Shown here: one piece after another, positions 1-9,614 of the stretch
Numbering within the stretch: the first letter of the stretch is position 1
How the letters are laid out: every line of letters begins with the position of its first letter
Source of the DNA: JAHHUA01 sp036635475
GTDB lineage: Bacteria; Bacillota; Clostridia; Oscillospirales; Ruminococcaceae
Direction of reading: 5' to 3'
NCBI GenBank assembly: GCA_036635475.1
Contig: JAVWQH010000003.1
Location: 1-64,000, forward strand
Length of the DNA: 64,000 nucleotides
The notes under the pieces: model-generated
Databases searched by the model: none
What the model was told of the DNA's origin: nothing
What the model saw: only the letters and a program-made list of their open reading frames with translations
Program-made: the position numbers and the translations under genes

Positions 1-149
1 CCTATTTTTTTATAAATTTTATCTATATCGCTGTTAAATTGAACGACTTGCAATTTCATCTTAGAAATTTCAACCATTTCCCCTGTCTTTTTGCCAGCAG
101 CATTTGCAACACATTTTGCTTTATATAGTAATTCATCAAATTTTCCCAT
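1..149 (-). CDS. Small coiled protein, N-terminal part (partial)
   Basis: The reading frame opens at an ATG at 149 and runs off the left edge, so only about 49 residues are visible. The start is supported by a run of six G's (GGGGGGAT) just upstream. The peptide begins MGKFDELLYKAKCVANAAGK and is helical, rich in Ala and Lys, with no signal peptide or membrane segment in view. It resembles the N-termini of small clostridial proteins that carry a C-terminal zinc ribbon, but that part would lie outside the window, so the resemblance is only suggestive. It is the last visible gene downstream of the recJ-to-kinase operon, 66 bases beyond the kinase stop. Function unknown. Confidence 0.6.
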   Translation of the reverse strand, partial: MGKFDELLYKAKCVANAAGKKTGEMVEISKMKLQVVQFNSDIDKIYKKI

Positions 150-215
150 CGTAAAATCCCCCCAGCTTTTTTTATAATTATAACAGTATTAAATGCTTTT
201 TTCAATAGATATAAT

Positions 216-1157
216 CTATTCTCCCACAAATTCTCTTAATAATGAATTTGTTGGCAATAAATCTTCATCAATATCCTCAAAATTTTCCAGTGCATAATAC
301 ATTTTTATCAATTCTTGCATATTCGGGCTGTCTTGTGGAATTTTGTCCAAAAGAGGATACAAATAATTATGGAAAATGCAGGGTTCATAATCTAGTGTTG
401 TATCAATTTTGATATCTGCTTCATCTCGAAATGGATTTATGTATTTTATTTCACCATCAACTATATTGTTCCACATTAATAATGTTGACTCAGGGGGGTG
501 ATTTCTTTCACGACTATCCCTTATCATTCTCCGCATAAGTCTTATTGCCTTAGGTTCAAATATTGAATCTGTACCATCTAAGAACTTCGTTCTAACGCTT
601 ACATAAACTTTCAGCAGTCTATCCGAGGGTAGTCCTTCTGTTAAAATTGGATTTAATGCGTGAATACCTTCAATCAATAAAATATCGTGTTTTCTAAGTT
701 CAATTGTATTAACTATGTCAGACCTTGATGATGTTGTAAAATCGAAAACAGGAAAATCGCATCTTCCGGTATCCAAAAGAGTTTTTAGGCAATTTTGAAT
801 ATGTGCTAAATCTAATGTATTAATCGATTCCATATCAACTGTACCATCAGGCAATTTTTCATAATGTTCCATACCAAGGAAAAAATCGTCAAGAGAAATA
901 ACAGGTGCATTTATTCCCCTTTTTAAAAATGTTTTGGAAAGTTTGTTGGCTGTTGTTGTTTTTCCTGATGCAGATGGGCCTGAAAGAAGTATAATAGAAT
1001 AGTTTTTGTCTGCATTACAAATTTTATCTGCTACCATTTCAAGTTGAAATTGATAGTTTTCCTCACATTCTTTTATAAATCTTAAAGGTTTTTTTGCCTT
1101 TTTGTTTATAGTTTCCAATTGAACCCTTGAATATCTATCAAATATTATCTGCTTCAT
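216..1157 (-). CDS. Uridine kinase-like nucleoside kinase
   Basis: P-loop kinase of the uridine kinase/phosphoribulokinase family, expected to phosphorylate a nucleoside or similar small substrate with ATP in the cytoplasm. The Walker A motif GPSASGKTT lies near residues 60-68. An acidic stretch (SLDDFF) follows near residue 90 and LLIEGIHALNP near 165, both typical of the family. At 313 residues it is longer than classical Udk (about 210) because of an extra N-terminal segment of about 50 residues, seen in the clostridial members often annotated only as nucleoside kinase. Its start overlaps the end of hemZ by 20 bases, which suggests translational coupling. The substrate cannot be told from sequence, so I give no gene symbol. 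Confidence 0.8.
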   Translation of the reverse strand: MKQIIFDRYSRVQLETINKKAKKPLRFIKECEENYQFQLEMVADKICNADKNYSIILLSGPSASGKTTTANKLSKTFLKRGINAPVISLDDFFLGMEHYEKLPDGTVDMESINTLDLAHIQNCLKTLLDTGRCDFPVFDFTTSSRSDIVNTIELRKHDILLIEGIHALNPILTEGLPSDRLLKVYVSVRTKFLDGTDSIFEPKAIRLMRRMIRDSRERNHPPESTLLMWNNIVDGEIKYINPFRDEADIKIDTTLDYEPCIFHNYLYPLLDKIPQDSPNMQELIKMYYALENFEDIDEDLLPTNSLLREFVGE

Positions 1158-2610
1158 AAAATTCTTTCACCTTTTCCTTCCTAACCAAAATCTCATCGAA
1201 GTTATCTATATATTCATATGGAAATTTATAGTTAAAAATTCTTTCAAGCTTTTGGGATTTAGGAAGTCTTAGCTTAGTCACTGAACCTGCTCCACAAGCT
1301 AAAATCGTATGAGTTTCGTCCATAATATAGACGTTATAAAGTCCCTCATAACCTTCTTTACAAAATCCTGTGTTTTCGAGATTTCCAATCATATTTTTTT
1401 GTCTATATAAATAATATGGGACATAGTTTTCATCTAAAATGTTTTTTTGTGCATAACTCACCATATCCTCTGTCATATGGGCTTCCCTTAATCTCTCCTT
1501 AGCATTTTCGTCATTGAGGTCAGCCGAACGTTTAACTGATAGGGTGTGTACTGTTATATTTTCAGGTGAAAGCTCAATTAATTTGTCAACAGTTGCTTTA
1601 AAGCTATCAAGTGTATCAGTTGGCAAACCCGCTATAATATCCATATTTATATTATCAAAACCCAGTTCTCTGGCAATTTTGAATTTTTCGATAGTGTCAT
1701 TTGCTGTATGTTTTCTGCCTATTGCAACCAATACATCATCATTAAATGTTTGAGGATTAATGCTAATTCTTGTTGCGTTATATTTTTTTATCACTTCTAA
1801 CTTTTCTTTTGTGATTGTATCTGCTCTACCTGCTTCAACAGTATATTCCCAAGCAGATTTCACGTCAAAGCTATCATTAATAGTTTTCATAAGTTTTTCA
1901 AGTTGTTTATCGCTCAATATTGTCGGTGTTCCTCCACCAATATATATTGTTCTAAGCTTTAAATTAAGTTCATTTGCAACCTCAGCAGTTTTAATGATTT
2001 CCTTACAAAGATTTTCTAAGTATGGTTCAAGCAGCTTGCCCGCACGTTCAATTGAGTGAGAAACGAATGAACAATAACTGCATCTGCTAGGGCAAAATGG
2101 TATTCCAACATAAAGGCTGTAGCTATCTGGTGTTGAACGATTGAGAATTGCTCTTTCGTGAAGATGAGTTTTGAGTGCTAACTCGTATTTTTCGGGTGAT
2201 AAACAACGTTTTTCCACAAAAGCTACTTTGAGTTTTTCGTAGTCCATTCCGCTGTCAATTGCATACCCCAAAAGCTTAACAGGTCTAACTCCTGTCAAAA
2301 CGCCCCATTGCTGGGTTGTTCCTGTTAATTTTGAAAGAAGCAGATAGACATATCTTGCTAAAAGCATCTCTTCTTCAACATATTCAAGCTCAGATAATGG
2401 TGCAATAATGTGGGTTTCCAGCTTATTGCTGTTGCGGCACAATACTACATCAATTTTCACTCCATCATCAGTTGTATTTGCATCAGCACTCAAATAGTTA
2501 TCCTCTTCGCCCGCAGTTTCTTGAGTAATATGCCTTTCCATTGGGAAAAACAATGCTGACAATCTTTCCAGCTCATAATGATATTCAATTTTGGGAGATA
2601 TTATTATCAT
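1138..2610 (-). CDS. hemZ: HemZ-type coproporphyrinogen dehydrogenase-like radical SAM protein
   Basis: Radical SAM enzyme of the HemZ branch of the HemN/HemW family. The radical SAM cluster motif CPSRCSYCSF (Cx3Cx2C) is near residue 173, with the family IYIGGGTPT element about 50 residues later. It has the long N-terminal extension (about 165 residues) that separates HemZ from HemW. HemZ proteins are annotated as oxygen-independent coproporphyrinogen III dehydrogenases, but many clostridia carrying one have no heme pathway, so the substrate here is uncertain. It lies three bases after the MBL hydrolase stop and overlaps the kinase gene, in the recJ-relA-dtd operon common in clostridia. 490 residues is the expected length. 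Confidence 0.85.
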   Translation of the reverse strand: MIIISPKIEYHYELERLSALFFPMERHITQETAGEEDNYLSADANTTDDGVKIDVVLCRNSNKLETHIIAPLSELEYVEEEMLLARYVYLLLSKLTGTTQQWGVLTGVRPVKLLGYAIDSGMDYEKLKVAFVEKRCLSPEKYELALKTHLHERAILNRSTPDSYSLYVGIPFCPSRCSYCSFVSHSIERAGKLLEPYLENLCKEIIKTAEVANELNLKLRTIYIGGGTPTILSDKQLEKLMKTINDSFDVKSAWEYTVEAGRADTITKEKLEVIKKYNATRISINPQTFNDDVLVAIGRKHTANDTIEKFKIARELGFDNINMDIIAGLPTDTLDSFKATVDKLIELSPENITVHTLSVKRSADLNDENAKERLREAHMTEDMVSYAQKNILDENYVPYYLYRQKNMIGNLENTGFCKEGYEGLYNVYIMDETHTILACGAGSVTKLRLPKSQKLERIFNYKFPYEYIDNFDEILVRKEKVKEFYEADNI

Positions 2611-2612
2611 AA

Positions 2613-3242
2613 TTATATTCTCACATACTTATTATTTTTGCGTTCGTGTTCCATTGATGAGCTAGATCCATGCCCCGGATAAACTTCATATTCCCCATCA
2701 ATCAGCATCAGTTTTGTGACGGATTGACATAATGTTTCGGAATTACCACCATATAAATCAGACCTGCCAATGCTCTCGTAAAACAGTGTATCTCCGGTGA
2801 ACATTTTGTTTTCGCAAATATATGTTATTCCGCCTTTTGTATGCCCTGGGGTTTCAACAACTTTGAATGTAAGCTCATCAACCGTTATTAAATCGCCGTC
2901 TTTAACAATTACATCTTGTTTTAAGCCCTCAAAGTTTTCGACTTTTCGTCCTCTGACGCAGCCATAGTTTCTCAAGATGTTGTCTATCATATCTATGTCC
3001 TTTTCCCCTAAAGTTATAATAGCATTGGGATAGGCACTTTTCAATGGTTTTACTGCACCAGTATGGTCATGATGTCCATGAGTTAAAAGGATATATTTTA
3101 GTTCTCCGCCTAAATTCTTAATTATTTCAAGAATTTTATCGCTTTCATCACCTGGGTCAACCAAAATAACACTTTTTTGCTCTGTTAAAATAATATAACA
3201 ATTTGTGTTGAACTCACTAGTTTTGAGTACTGACATTTTCAT
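2613..3242 (-). CDS. MBL-fold metallo-hydrolase (glyoxalase II-like)
   Basis: Metallo-beta-lactamase-fold hydrolase of the small YqgX/glyoxalase II-like group. The metal motif THGHHDH (HxHxDH) is near residue 60, the third metal ligand sits in ETPGHTKG, and VYPGHG near the C-terminus supplies the last histidine. It probably hydrolyses a thioester such as a hydroxyacyl-glutathione analogue, but the substrate is not known for clostridial members. I chose the ATG at 3242, which has AGGAG upstream, over an alternative TTG at 3254. It is two bases downstream of dtd and part of the same operon. Confidence 0.82.
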   Translation of the reverse strand: MKMSVLKTSEFNTNCYIILTEQKSVILVDPGDESDKILEIIKNLGGELKYILLTHGHHDHTGAVKPLKSAYPNAIITLGEKDIDMIDNILRNYGCVRGRKVENFEGLKQDVIVKDGDLITVDELTFKVVETPGHTKGGITYICENKMFTGDTLFYESIGRSDLYGGNSETLCQSVTKLMLIDGEYEVYPGHGSSSSMEHERKNNKYVRI

Positions 3243-3256
3243 TTTCTGCAACACTC

Positions 3257-3724
3257 CTATTTTTTATTTGAAGGCATAATTTCATCTGTATCCATAATTA
3301 TTGTAACAGGCCCATCGTTTATCATAGAAATTTTCATATCTGAACCGAATTTTCCTGTCACAACTTCTTTTTTTGCCTTAGATTTAATCTTTTCTACGAA
3401 ATAATCATACAGTCCATCTGCTAATGGCGGCTTTGCTGCTTTAATATAAGAAGGTCTGTTTCCTTTTTTGCAATTACCATAAAGGGTAAAATTAGAAACA
3501 ATCATTATTTCACCGTCTATATCATCAATTGAAAGATTGAGTTTATCTTCACTATCTGCAAAAACTCTTAATCCCATCAATTTATCTGCTACATAATCGG
3601 CACATTTTTTATCGTCTTCATCAGAAACTCCAAGCAAAACGACCAATCCTTTTCCGATTTTTCCGCCCTGCTCGCCATCAATTACAATGCTCGCTTCCGA
3701 TACAAGTTGAATGACTGCTCTCAT
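3257..3724 (-). CDS. dtd: D-aminoacyl-tRNA deacylase
   Basis: DTD removes D-amino acids wrongly attached to tRNA, and glycine mischarged on tRNA-Ala, in the cytoplasm. The 155-residue protein has the family start MRAVIQLV, the central block FTLYGNCKKGNRPSY, and the C-terminal NDGPVT motif (NxGPxT) that with the other subunit forms the active site. The first catalytic motif, normally SQxT, reads SNFT here, and the codon AAT is clear in the DNA. It sits directly downstream of relA, 15 bases after its stop, a very common gene pair in Firmicutes. Confidence 0.92.
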   Translation of the reverse strand: MRAVIQLVSEASIVIDGEQGGKIGKGLVVLLGVSDEDDKKCADYVADKLMGLRVFADSEDKLNLSIDDIDGEIMIVSNFTLYGNCKKGNRPSYIKAAKPPLADGLYDYFVEKIKSKAKKEVVTGKFGSDMKISMINDGPVTIIMDTDEIMPSNKK

Positions 3725-3739
3725 TTTTAATCCACCTCT

Positions 3740-5929
3740 TTATTGTAGTGTTCTTTCAACGGAGATAACTCCATCAATCTTTTTAATATTAGACATAATT
3801 TGATTTAGCTGAGTTATTCCTGTTATTCCCAGTGTAACTTGTATTGATATTTGCAAGTCCTTAGTTTCTTTGGCAATCAGCGAATGAATTGGAATGTGCA
3901 TATTACTGATAATTATGCTCACATCAGCAAGGCAACCGCCTCTGTCCTCAGACAAAATATCAATGGTTGATTTAAAGGTTTCCTTTGCTGCTATTCCTGA
4001 CCATTCTGCTCTGAGCCATCTTCCTTTGTTTTCTTCCGAACTAATTGAGCTGGTTACATTTTGGCAATCAATCTTGTGTATTGAAACTCCATATCCCCTT
4101 GTAACAAATCCAATTATATCATCGCCGGGTAGAGGATTACAGCATTTTGAAAATTTAACTAAGCAATCGTCCATACCCTCAATAACAACTCCGCCTGATG
4201 CTTTTTTTGATTTTTTAGGCTTTTGAATTGCATTTTGCAGCGAATTGGATTCTGTGGTTTTGTATGCTTTAGCATATTCATCTCTTAATTTAGGGATAAC
4301 CTTGCTAAGCAAAATACCTCCATAGCCAATTGCAGCATATAATTCATCTGTTCCATTGAATTTATATCGTTTTGCATTTTCCAAAAGGAATTTTTCCATT
4401 TCATCATCGGGAAGAGTTATAAGATTTCTGCGTAATTCTCTTTCAAGTTCAGATTTACCTTCAGAAATATTTTCTTCTCTTTTTTCTTTTTTGAACCAAG
4501 TTCTTATTTTTGACCTCGCACCTGTTGTTTTGGCAATTTTAAGCCAATCTCGACTAGGCCCATGGGTTGGGGAATTTGTTGTTATAACTTCAATTATCAT
4601 TCCTGTTTGAACGGTAAAATCAAGGGAAACCATTCTTCCGTCAACCTTTGCCCCAATCATTCTATTTCCAACTTCAGTATGAATTGCATAAGCAAAATCA
4701 ATAACAGTTGCTCCCACAGGAAGAGTTATTACATGACCTTTTGGCGTAAAAACATAAACCTCTTCCGAGGCAATATCAGTTTTTATTGTTCTTACAATTT
4801 CTTGAACGTCTTCGCTTTCCCTTTGTGTTTCAAGCAGTTGTCTTACCCATGAAAGGCGCTCGTCAAGCTTATCATTGCTGTTTACACCGGCTTTATATTT
4901 CCAATGTGCTGCAATTCCGTATTCAGCAGTATAGTGCATATCCCAAGTTCGTATTTGAATTTCAAATGGTATACCCTCTTTATCAAGCAAAGTTGTGTGG
5001 AGGGACTGATACATATTGTTCTTTGGCGTTGAAATATAATCTTTGAATCGGTTTGGAATTGGCGTGAACATATCGTGGACAATTCCCAAAATATTATAGC
5101 AATCAGCGATTGTGTCAACAATTATTCTAACGGCATAAACATCAAATATTTCCTCAAATGCTCTGCCATGCATATAAACTTTTCTGTATATTCCATAAAT
5201 GCTCTTAACTCTCCCCGCAAGAGAAATTTTCATATTTTCCTTTTTCATACGTTCAACTATTTTAGCTTTGATATGTTCAAGGAATGCGTGTCTTTCATCT
5301 TTTTGCAGTTCAAGCAAACGTTCAATTTCGCTGTACGCAATAGGGTCAAGAAATCTTAAAGCTCTGTCTTCCAGTTCATCTTTAACTCCGCTTATTCCCA
5401 ATCTATGTGCTAGTGGAGCATAAACTTCCATTGTTTCTTTGGATATATCCAATTGCTTTTGTGGTGGCATAAATTCCAGTGTTCGCATATTGTGCAGTCT
5501 GTCCGCAAGCTTTGTGATTATTACCCTGACGTCTTGAGCCATTGCAAGCAGCATTTTTCTCACGTTTTCGGCTTGTTGTTCCTCTCGACTGGAGAATGGT
5601 ATTTTTCCAATCTTAGTAACTCCGTCAACTATTAATCCAACATCATTGCCAAACTTCTTTTTGACTTCATCAATGGAAATGTCAGTATCTTCTACAACAT
5701 CGTGCAAAAGCGATGCAATAATTGTGTCCGTATCCATTCCCAAATCAATCAAAATCAATGCAACTGCAATAGGGTGGCTTATATATGGTGCTCCGGATTT
5801 TCTGAATTGGCCATCGTGAGCCGACTTTGCAAGCTCATAAGCTTTTAGTATTTTTTCTTTATCATAGCCCTTATCATTATCGTCCAAAGCTTTAATTAAA
5901 TCGTCACCAGTATATATTTTATTGGTCAA
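3740..5929 (-). CDS. relA: RelA/SpoT bifunctional (p)ppGpp synthetase/hydrolase
   Basis: Long Rel enzyme controlling the stringent response by making and degrading (p)ppGpp. Domains in order: HD hydrolase (about 30-190, with SLLHDVVEDT), nucleotidyltransferase synthetase (about 230-360, with NNMYQSLHTT and EIQIRTW), TGS (about 390-455, VYVFTPKGHVITLP), a conserved alpha-helical/zinc-finger region with the CCNPLPGD element near 595, and a C-terminal ACT domain (about 655-729). Both catalytic halves keep their key residues, so it should be bifunctional. 729 residues is the usual length. Its start overlaps the end of recJ by 11 bases. Confidence 0.95.
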   Translation of the reverse strand: MTNKIYTGDDLIKALDDNDKGYDKEKILKAYELAKSAHDGQFRKSGAPYISHPIAVALILIDLGMDTDTIIASLLHDVVEDTDISIDEVKKKFGNDVGLIVDGVTKIGKIPFSSREEQQAENVRKMLLAMAQDVRVIITKLADRLHNMRTLEFMPPQKQLDISKETMEVYAPLAHRLGISGVKDELEDRALRFLDPIAYSEIERLLELQKDERHAFLEHIKAKIVERMKKENMKISLAGRVKSIYGIYRKVYMHGRAFEEIFDVYAVRIIVDTIADCYNILGIVHDMFTPIPNRFKDYISTPKNNMYQSLHTTLLDKEGIPFEIQIRTWDMHYTAEYGIAAHWKYKAGVNSNDKLDERLSWVRQLLETQRESEDVQEIVRTIKTDIASEEVYVFTPKGHVITLPVGATVIDFAYAIHTEVGNRMIGAKVDGRMVSLDFTVQTGMIIEVITTNSPTHGPSRDWLKIAKTTGARSKIRTWFKKEKREENISEGKSELERELRRNLITLPDDEMEKFLLENAKRYKFNGTDELYAAIGYGGILLSKVIPKLRDEYAKAYKTTESNSLQNAIQKPKKSKKASGGVVIEGMDDCLVKFSKCCNPLPGDDIIGFVTRGYGVSIHKIDCQNVTSSISSEENKGRWLRAEWSGIAAKETFKSTIDILSEDRGGCLADVSIIISNMHIPIHSLIAKETKDLQISIQVTLGITGITQLNQIMSNIKKIDGVISVERTLQ

Positions 5930-7937
5930 TTATTTCACCACGCAATCGTTTTAATATTTTTGAACTATTAAAATCTTTTTTCTCATTAGTCTTTGAAATA
6001 TCAATAGATTTTTCCATTGTAATAAGTTTCAACTCACTCATAACTTCAAGCAATATCAAAAATTTACAAAATCCAATATTTGATTTTGTCTTAACGTACA
6101 TAATTTCTGTATTACGTTCAAATTTTCCATTGGTTCTAAGCCATTTATATACAATTGCCCCATCATCTCTTGTAGGCACAATCTCTTTGTTAAATTGTTT
6201 CAAGTCCTCTTTATTATTATACATATCGTAAAGCATTTTGCCACGACAAATATCGTCTTGTTGAACTTCTGACAAACGAATATCTTTTATTTTAAGGGAA
6301 ACACTTTCACTTCCATTGTAACTGTTTATTTCAGTAGTAAATGCAACGTCAACATTATCCCCTATTAAATATTCAAACTTTTGCGGTGTCATACCAAAAC
6401 AAAGCACTTGAACGCTATCTTGAGCTTTTGATAATCTTATTTTAATATGTTTGCCGTTTGACAGAGGAGTTATTCCTGTTAATTCCATATTTTTCATTGC
6501 AAATACAGGATATTCATTTCCCACTCCATATGGTGAAAGTTCGCTCAAACTCTTGACGTTTTGAACTGTCAATTCCTCCGGCAAAACCTCACAGTCAATT
6601 TTTAAAGCAACTGTTGGCATTATTGCGGAAGTCTTTTTTGCATAGTCATTAATTTGATTTACAAAAGCATCAATATTTTGCGTTTTGAGCGACATTCCTG
6701 CTGCCATTGGGTGTCCGCCGTATCTTGTCAAGAGATTTTTGCAATTATTTACCGCTTCAATGATAGAAAATCCTTCAACACTTCGAGATGAACCTCTTGA
6801 TATTTCTCCCTCTTGTGAAATGAGAATACAAGGCTTTCCATACTTTTCAACAATCCTTGAACAAACTATTCCTATCACTCCATGGTGCCAATTTTCTCCT
6901 GACAAAACAATTATTCTCTTGTTGAGCAGCAATTCATCTGCTTTAATTTTTTCAGCAATCTCCAAAATAATTTTTGTTTCTATTTCCTTGCGTTGCTTGT
7001 TATATGTGTCAATTTCATTTGCAAGGTGAAGAGCCTGTTCGTAATCTTCAGTTAGCATTAAAACCAGCGATGCTTCAACCTCTCCCAAACGACCTGCCGC
7101 ATTAATTCTTGGAATAAGTGTAAATGCAACTGTTTCGCTTGTAATAGGAGCATCTTCAGCTATACCGCTCACAGTTAAAAGTGCTTCAACTCCAACTCGA
7201 TCTCTTTGAGCGATTTTGATTAATCCTTTTTCAACAATAACTTTGTTTTTTCCAATAAGCGGAACAACATCGGCTATTGTGCCAATGGCAATAATATCAG
7301 CAAACTCTTCAAGAATTATTTCATAATCTCCGTCTTCTAATGCGGTAATAAGTTCAAAAACCACGCCAACTCCACAAAGATATGTGAGTTTGCTTGGACA
7401 ATCGGCTCGGTGGGGGTCAACAATTGCCACAGCATTTGGCAAAATCTCTCGTGGCTGATGATGGTCAGTTACAACAACATCTATCCCTAAACTTTGTGCA
7501 AAATCTATTTCTTCAATGGCTGAAATTCCGTTATCAACTGTTATGATAAGTTCAATTCCACTTGTATTAAGTCCTTTTATTGCATCAATATTAAGTCCAT
7601 ATCCTTGAGTATCTCGGTCAGGTATATAGTAAACTATATCAGCTCCCTCAGATTCCAGGTAGCTATAAAGCAAGGCGGTTGAAGTTATTCCATCGCAATC
7701 ATAATCACCGTAAATTGCAATTTTTTCATTCTCAGATATAGCTTTTCTAATTCTTTTAACTGCCAAATCCATACCAATCATAGGTTCATTGGCTGTTAAA
7801 ACTTCAAAATCATCGGATTTATCATAAGCTTCTATCCCTCTCGCCGCAATAATTTTCTTACAAAGCTGAGAATACCTATTAAATTTTTCGTCTAAAATTA
7901 AAGGATTTTGGGGGATTTTCCAATACTTTATGCTCAA
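5919..7937 (-). CDS. recJ: Single-stranded-DNA-specific exonuclease RecJ
   Basis: 5'-3' single-strand exonuclease used in recombination and repair. The DHH-family motifs are present: YGDYDCDGITS near residue 75, VDNGISA near 130 and VTDHHQP near 155, followed by the DHHA1 motif RYGGHPMAAG near 405 and an OB-like C-terminal half. The 672 residues include a C-terminal extension of about 100 residues of the type seen in Firmicutes. GGAGG lies just before the ATG. It is the first gene of the operon that continues through relA, dtd, the hydrolase, hemZ and the kinase. Confidence 0.93.
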   Translation of the reverse strand: MSIKYWKIPQNPLILDEKFNRYSQLCKKIIAARGIEAYDKSDDFEVLTANEPMIGMDLAVKRIRKAISENEKIAIYGDYDCDGITSTALLYSYLESEGADIVYYIPDRDTQGYGLNIDAIKGLNTSGIELIITVDNGISAIEEIDFAQSLGIDVVVTDHHQPREILPNAVAIVDPHRADCPSKLTYLCGVGVVFELITALEDGDYEIILEEFADIIAIGTIADVVPLIGKNKVIVEKGLIKIAQRDRVGVEALLTVSGIAEDAPITSETVAFTLIPRINAAGRLGEVEASLVLMLTEDYEQALHLANEIDTYNKQRKEIETKIILEIAEKIKADELLLNKRIIVLSGENWHHGVIGIVCSRIVEKYGKPCILISQEGEISRGSSRSVEGFSIIEAVNNCKNLLTRYGGHPMAAGMSLKTQNIDAFVNQINDYAKKTSAIMPTVALKIDCEVLPEELTVQNVKSLSELSPYGVGNEYPVFAMKNMELTGITPLSNGKHIKIRLSKAQDSVQVLCFGMTPQKFEYLIGDNVDVAFTTEINSYNGSESVSLKIKDIRLSEVQQDDICRGKMLYDMYNNKEDLKQFNKEIVPTRDDGAIVYKWLRTNGKFERNTEIMYVKTKSNIGFCKFLILLEVMSELKLITMEKSIDISKTNEKKDFNSSKILKRLRGEIIDQ

Positions 7938-8020
7938 TGTTTGCCTCCAACTAATATATTGCTATATAAATTAACAATTTATTGTGTATATTTACTAAAG
8001 CGAAATTAAAATTATTCTTA

Positions 8021-8049
8021 ATTATAACATTTTAAGACAAATAATTCAA
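8021..8049 (-). promoter_or_regulatory. Sigma-A-type promoter of the recJ operon
   Basis: On the minus strand, TTGAAT (8044-8049) and a perfect TATAAT (8021-8026) are separated by 17 bases, 84 bases upstream of the recJ start. The site also lies downstream of the hydrogenase operon terminator, as expected for an independent transcription unit. Confidence 0.6.
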
Positions 8050-8090
8050 TCTTTTCGGCTTAATATCATCATTATATTATAATATAAAAT

Positions 8091-8141
8091 AAAAGTTTCA
8101 AGAAAAACCAAATATCAAAATTCGGCTTTCTTAAAACTTTT
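8091..8141 (-). terminator. Rho-independent terminator after the hydrogenase operon
   Basis: Long imperfect hairpin downstream of the group B hydrogenase stop. On the minus strand AAAAGTTTTAAGAAAGCC pairs with GGTTTTTCTTGAAACTTTT, followed by ATTTTAT. Confidence 0.6.
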
Positions 8142-8164
8142 ATAAGAAAATTATATTTGCTTAA

Positions 8165-9598
8165 TTATTTTTCTAAAATTATATTGGTTGCACTTTTTAT
8201 AGTCTTTTCTTTTGCAAGTTTACCGTAATTATCAACAAGCATTTTATCTTTGGTTTCGTGGGTCAAACAGCCTGCTCCGCCAATACAACCACCAACGCAA
8301 GCCATTCCTTCAATAAAGTTTTCTTTCAAAACTCCCTTTGAGGCTTTCAAAAGTGCCATCTTGCACTCATCAATTCCATTGCAAACTGACGGATTAAACT
8401 CAAATTTTTCACTTGTCACATTGTTTTCTTTCAAAGCTTGTGCAACTGCCTCAGAAAGCCCGCCTGTTCTCGCAAAAATTCTTCCGTAGTATGAGGCATT
8501 ATCCAAAACATCTTCCTCAAGCTCAGAAAGTTTAATTTGTCTGCTGTCTATCAATGCTTGAAGTTCCTCAAACGTCAAAACGCAGTCCACATATGGCTTA
8601 ACTTCTTCCTTTTGACGTTCCATCTTTTTAGCTGTACAAGGCCCTATAAAAACAACTTTCGCACGTTCATCTGTGGATTTAATGTACTTTGAAATTTCCG
8701 CCATAGGGGATAAATTATGGGAAACTGCATCAGCCAAAGTGGGATAATTTTTTTGTATATATTCCACAAATGCAGGACAGCACGAACTTGTCAAAAAGCC
8801 TTTTTCCAACAGTTCTCCGCTTTCTTTATCCGCAACTATATCAGCTCCAAGTGCCGCTTCAACAACACTAAAAAATCCCAGCTTTTTTAATCCTGCAACA
8901 ACTTGACCGGAAGTTGCATAATTAAATTGAGCAGCAATAGATGGGGCAACAACTGCATAAACTTTATATCTTTTGTTTTCTTCGCTGTTTTTTATTATAG
9001 AAATTGCGTCCAAAATAAAGCTTTTATCCACTACCGCACCGAATGGACACTGATAAACGCAAGCACCACAAGAAATACATTTGCTATGGTCAATCTCGGC
9101 ACTTTGGTCTTCTGCCATATTTATAGCCTTAACCTTACAAGCTTTTTCGCAAGGTCTTTTCTTTGAAAAAATTGCATTATATGGGCAAACACTTGCACAT
9201 TTTCCACATTCAACGCATTTTGTACTGTCAATCTTTGCAAAATGCTTTTCAAAGGTAATAGCGCCCTTGGGGCAAGCTTCAATACATCTTCTTGCGATAC
9301 AACCTCTGCACGAATCCGACACTTGATATGAGCTGACAGGACACTCATCGCAAGCTATTGATATAACATTAATTATGTTTTTATCTCCCCTGTCCCCGCC
9401 GCAAGCAAGTTTAACTCGTTCCTCAACAATTGCTCGCTCTTTGTATATACAGCAACGCATTGTTGCCTCTCCGCCCTTGACAATTTCTCTTGGAATGTCA
9501 AAATATGATTTTTCTAATTCATCATTAAATGCGTGTTCCGCAACAGACTTCAAAACTCTGTATTTTAATTGTTGAACTTGAGTATCAAAAAGATTCAT
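8165..9598 (-). CDS. Group B-type [FeFe]-hydrogenase homologue
   Basis: Monomeric [FeFe]-hydrogenase-like protein with an N-terminal ferredoxin part and a C-terminal H-cluster domain. Cysteine-rich [4Fe-4S] motifs occupy about residues 80-190 (such as CVECGKCASVCP and CISCGACVYQCP). The H-cluster motifs are TSCCPAF (L1), GPCTAKK (L2) and GMACVGGCIGG (L3). The L1 form with CC, the short L2 and the domain order match group B rather than the standard fermentative group A. Group B enzymes are known mainly from genomes, so the direction and electron partner are uncertain. I chose the ATG at 9598, preceded by GGGTGGG, over a TTG at 9610. It is 16 bases after the phosphatase gene and is the last gene of the sensor operon. 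Confidence 0.85.
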   Translation of the reverse strand: MNLFDTQVQQLKYRVLKSVAEHAFNDELEKSYFDIPREIVKGGEATMRCCIYKERAIVEERVKLACGGDRGDKNIINVISIACDECPVSSYQVSDSCRGCIARRCIEACPKGAITFEKHFAKIDSTKCVECGKCASVCPYNAIFSKKRPCEKACKVKAINMAEDQSAEIDHSKCISCGACVYQCPFGAVVDKSFILDAISIIKNSEENKRYKVYAVVAPSIAAQFNYATSGQVVAGLKKLGFFSVVEAALGADIVADKESGELLEKGFLTSSCCPAFVEYIQKNYPTLADAVSHNLSPMAEISKYIKSTDERAKVVFIGPCTAKKMERQKEEVKPYVDCVLTFEELQALIDSRQIKLSELEEDVLDNASYYGRIFARTGGLSEAVAQALKENNVTSEKFEFNPSVCNGIDECKMALLKASKGVLKENFIEGMACVGGCIGGAGCLTHETKDKMLVDNYGKLAKEKTIKSATNIILEK

Positions 9599-9614
9599 TA
9601 TCCCACCCAACTTT

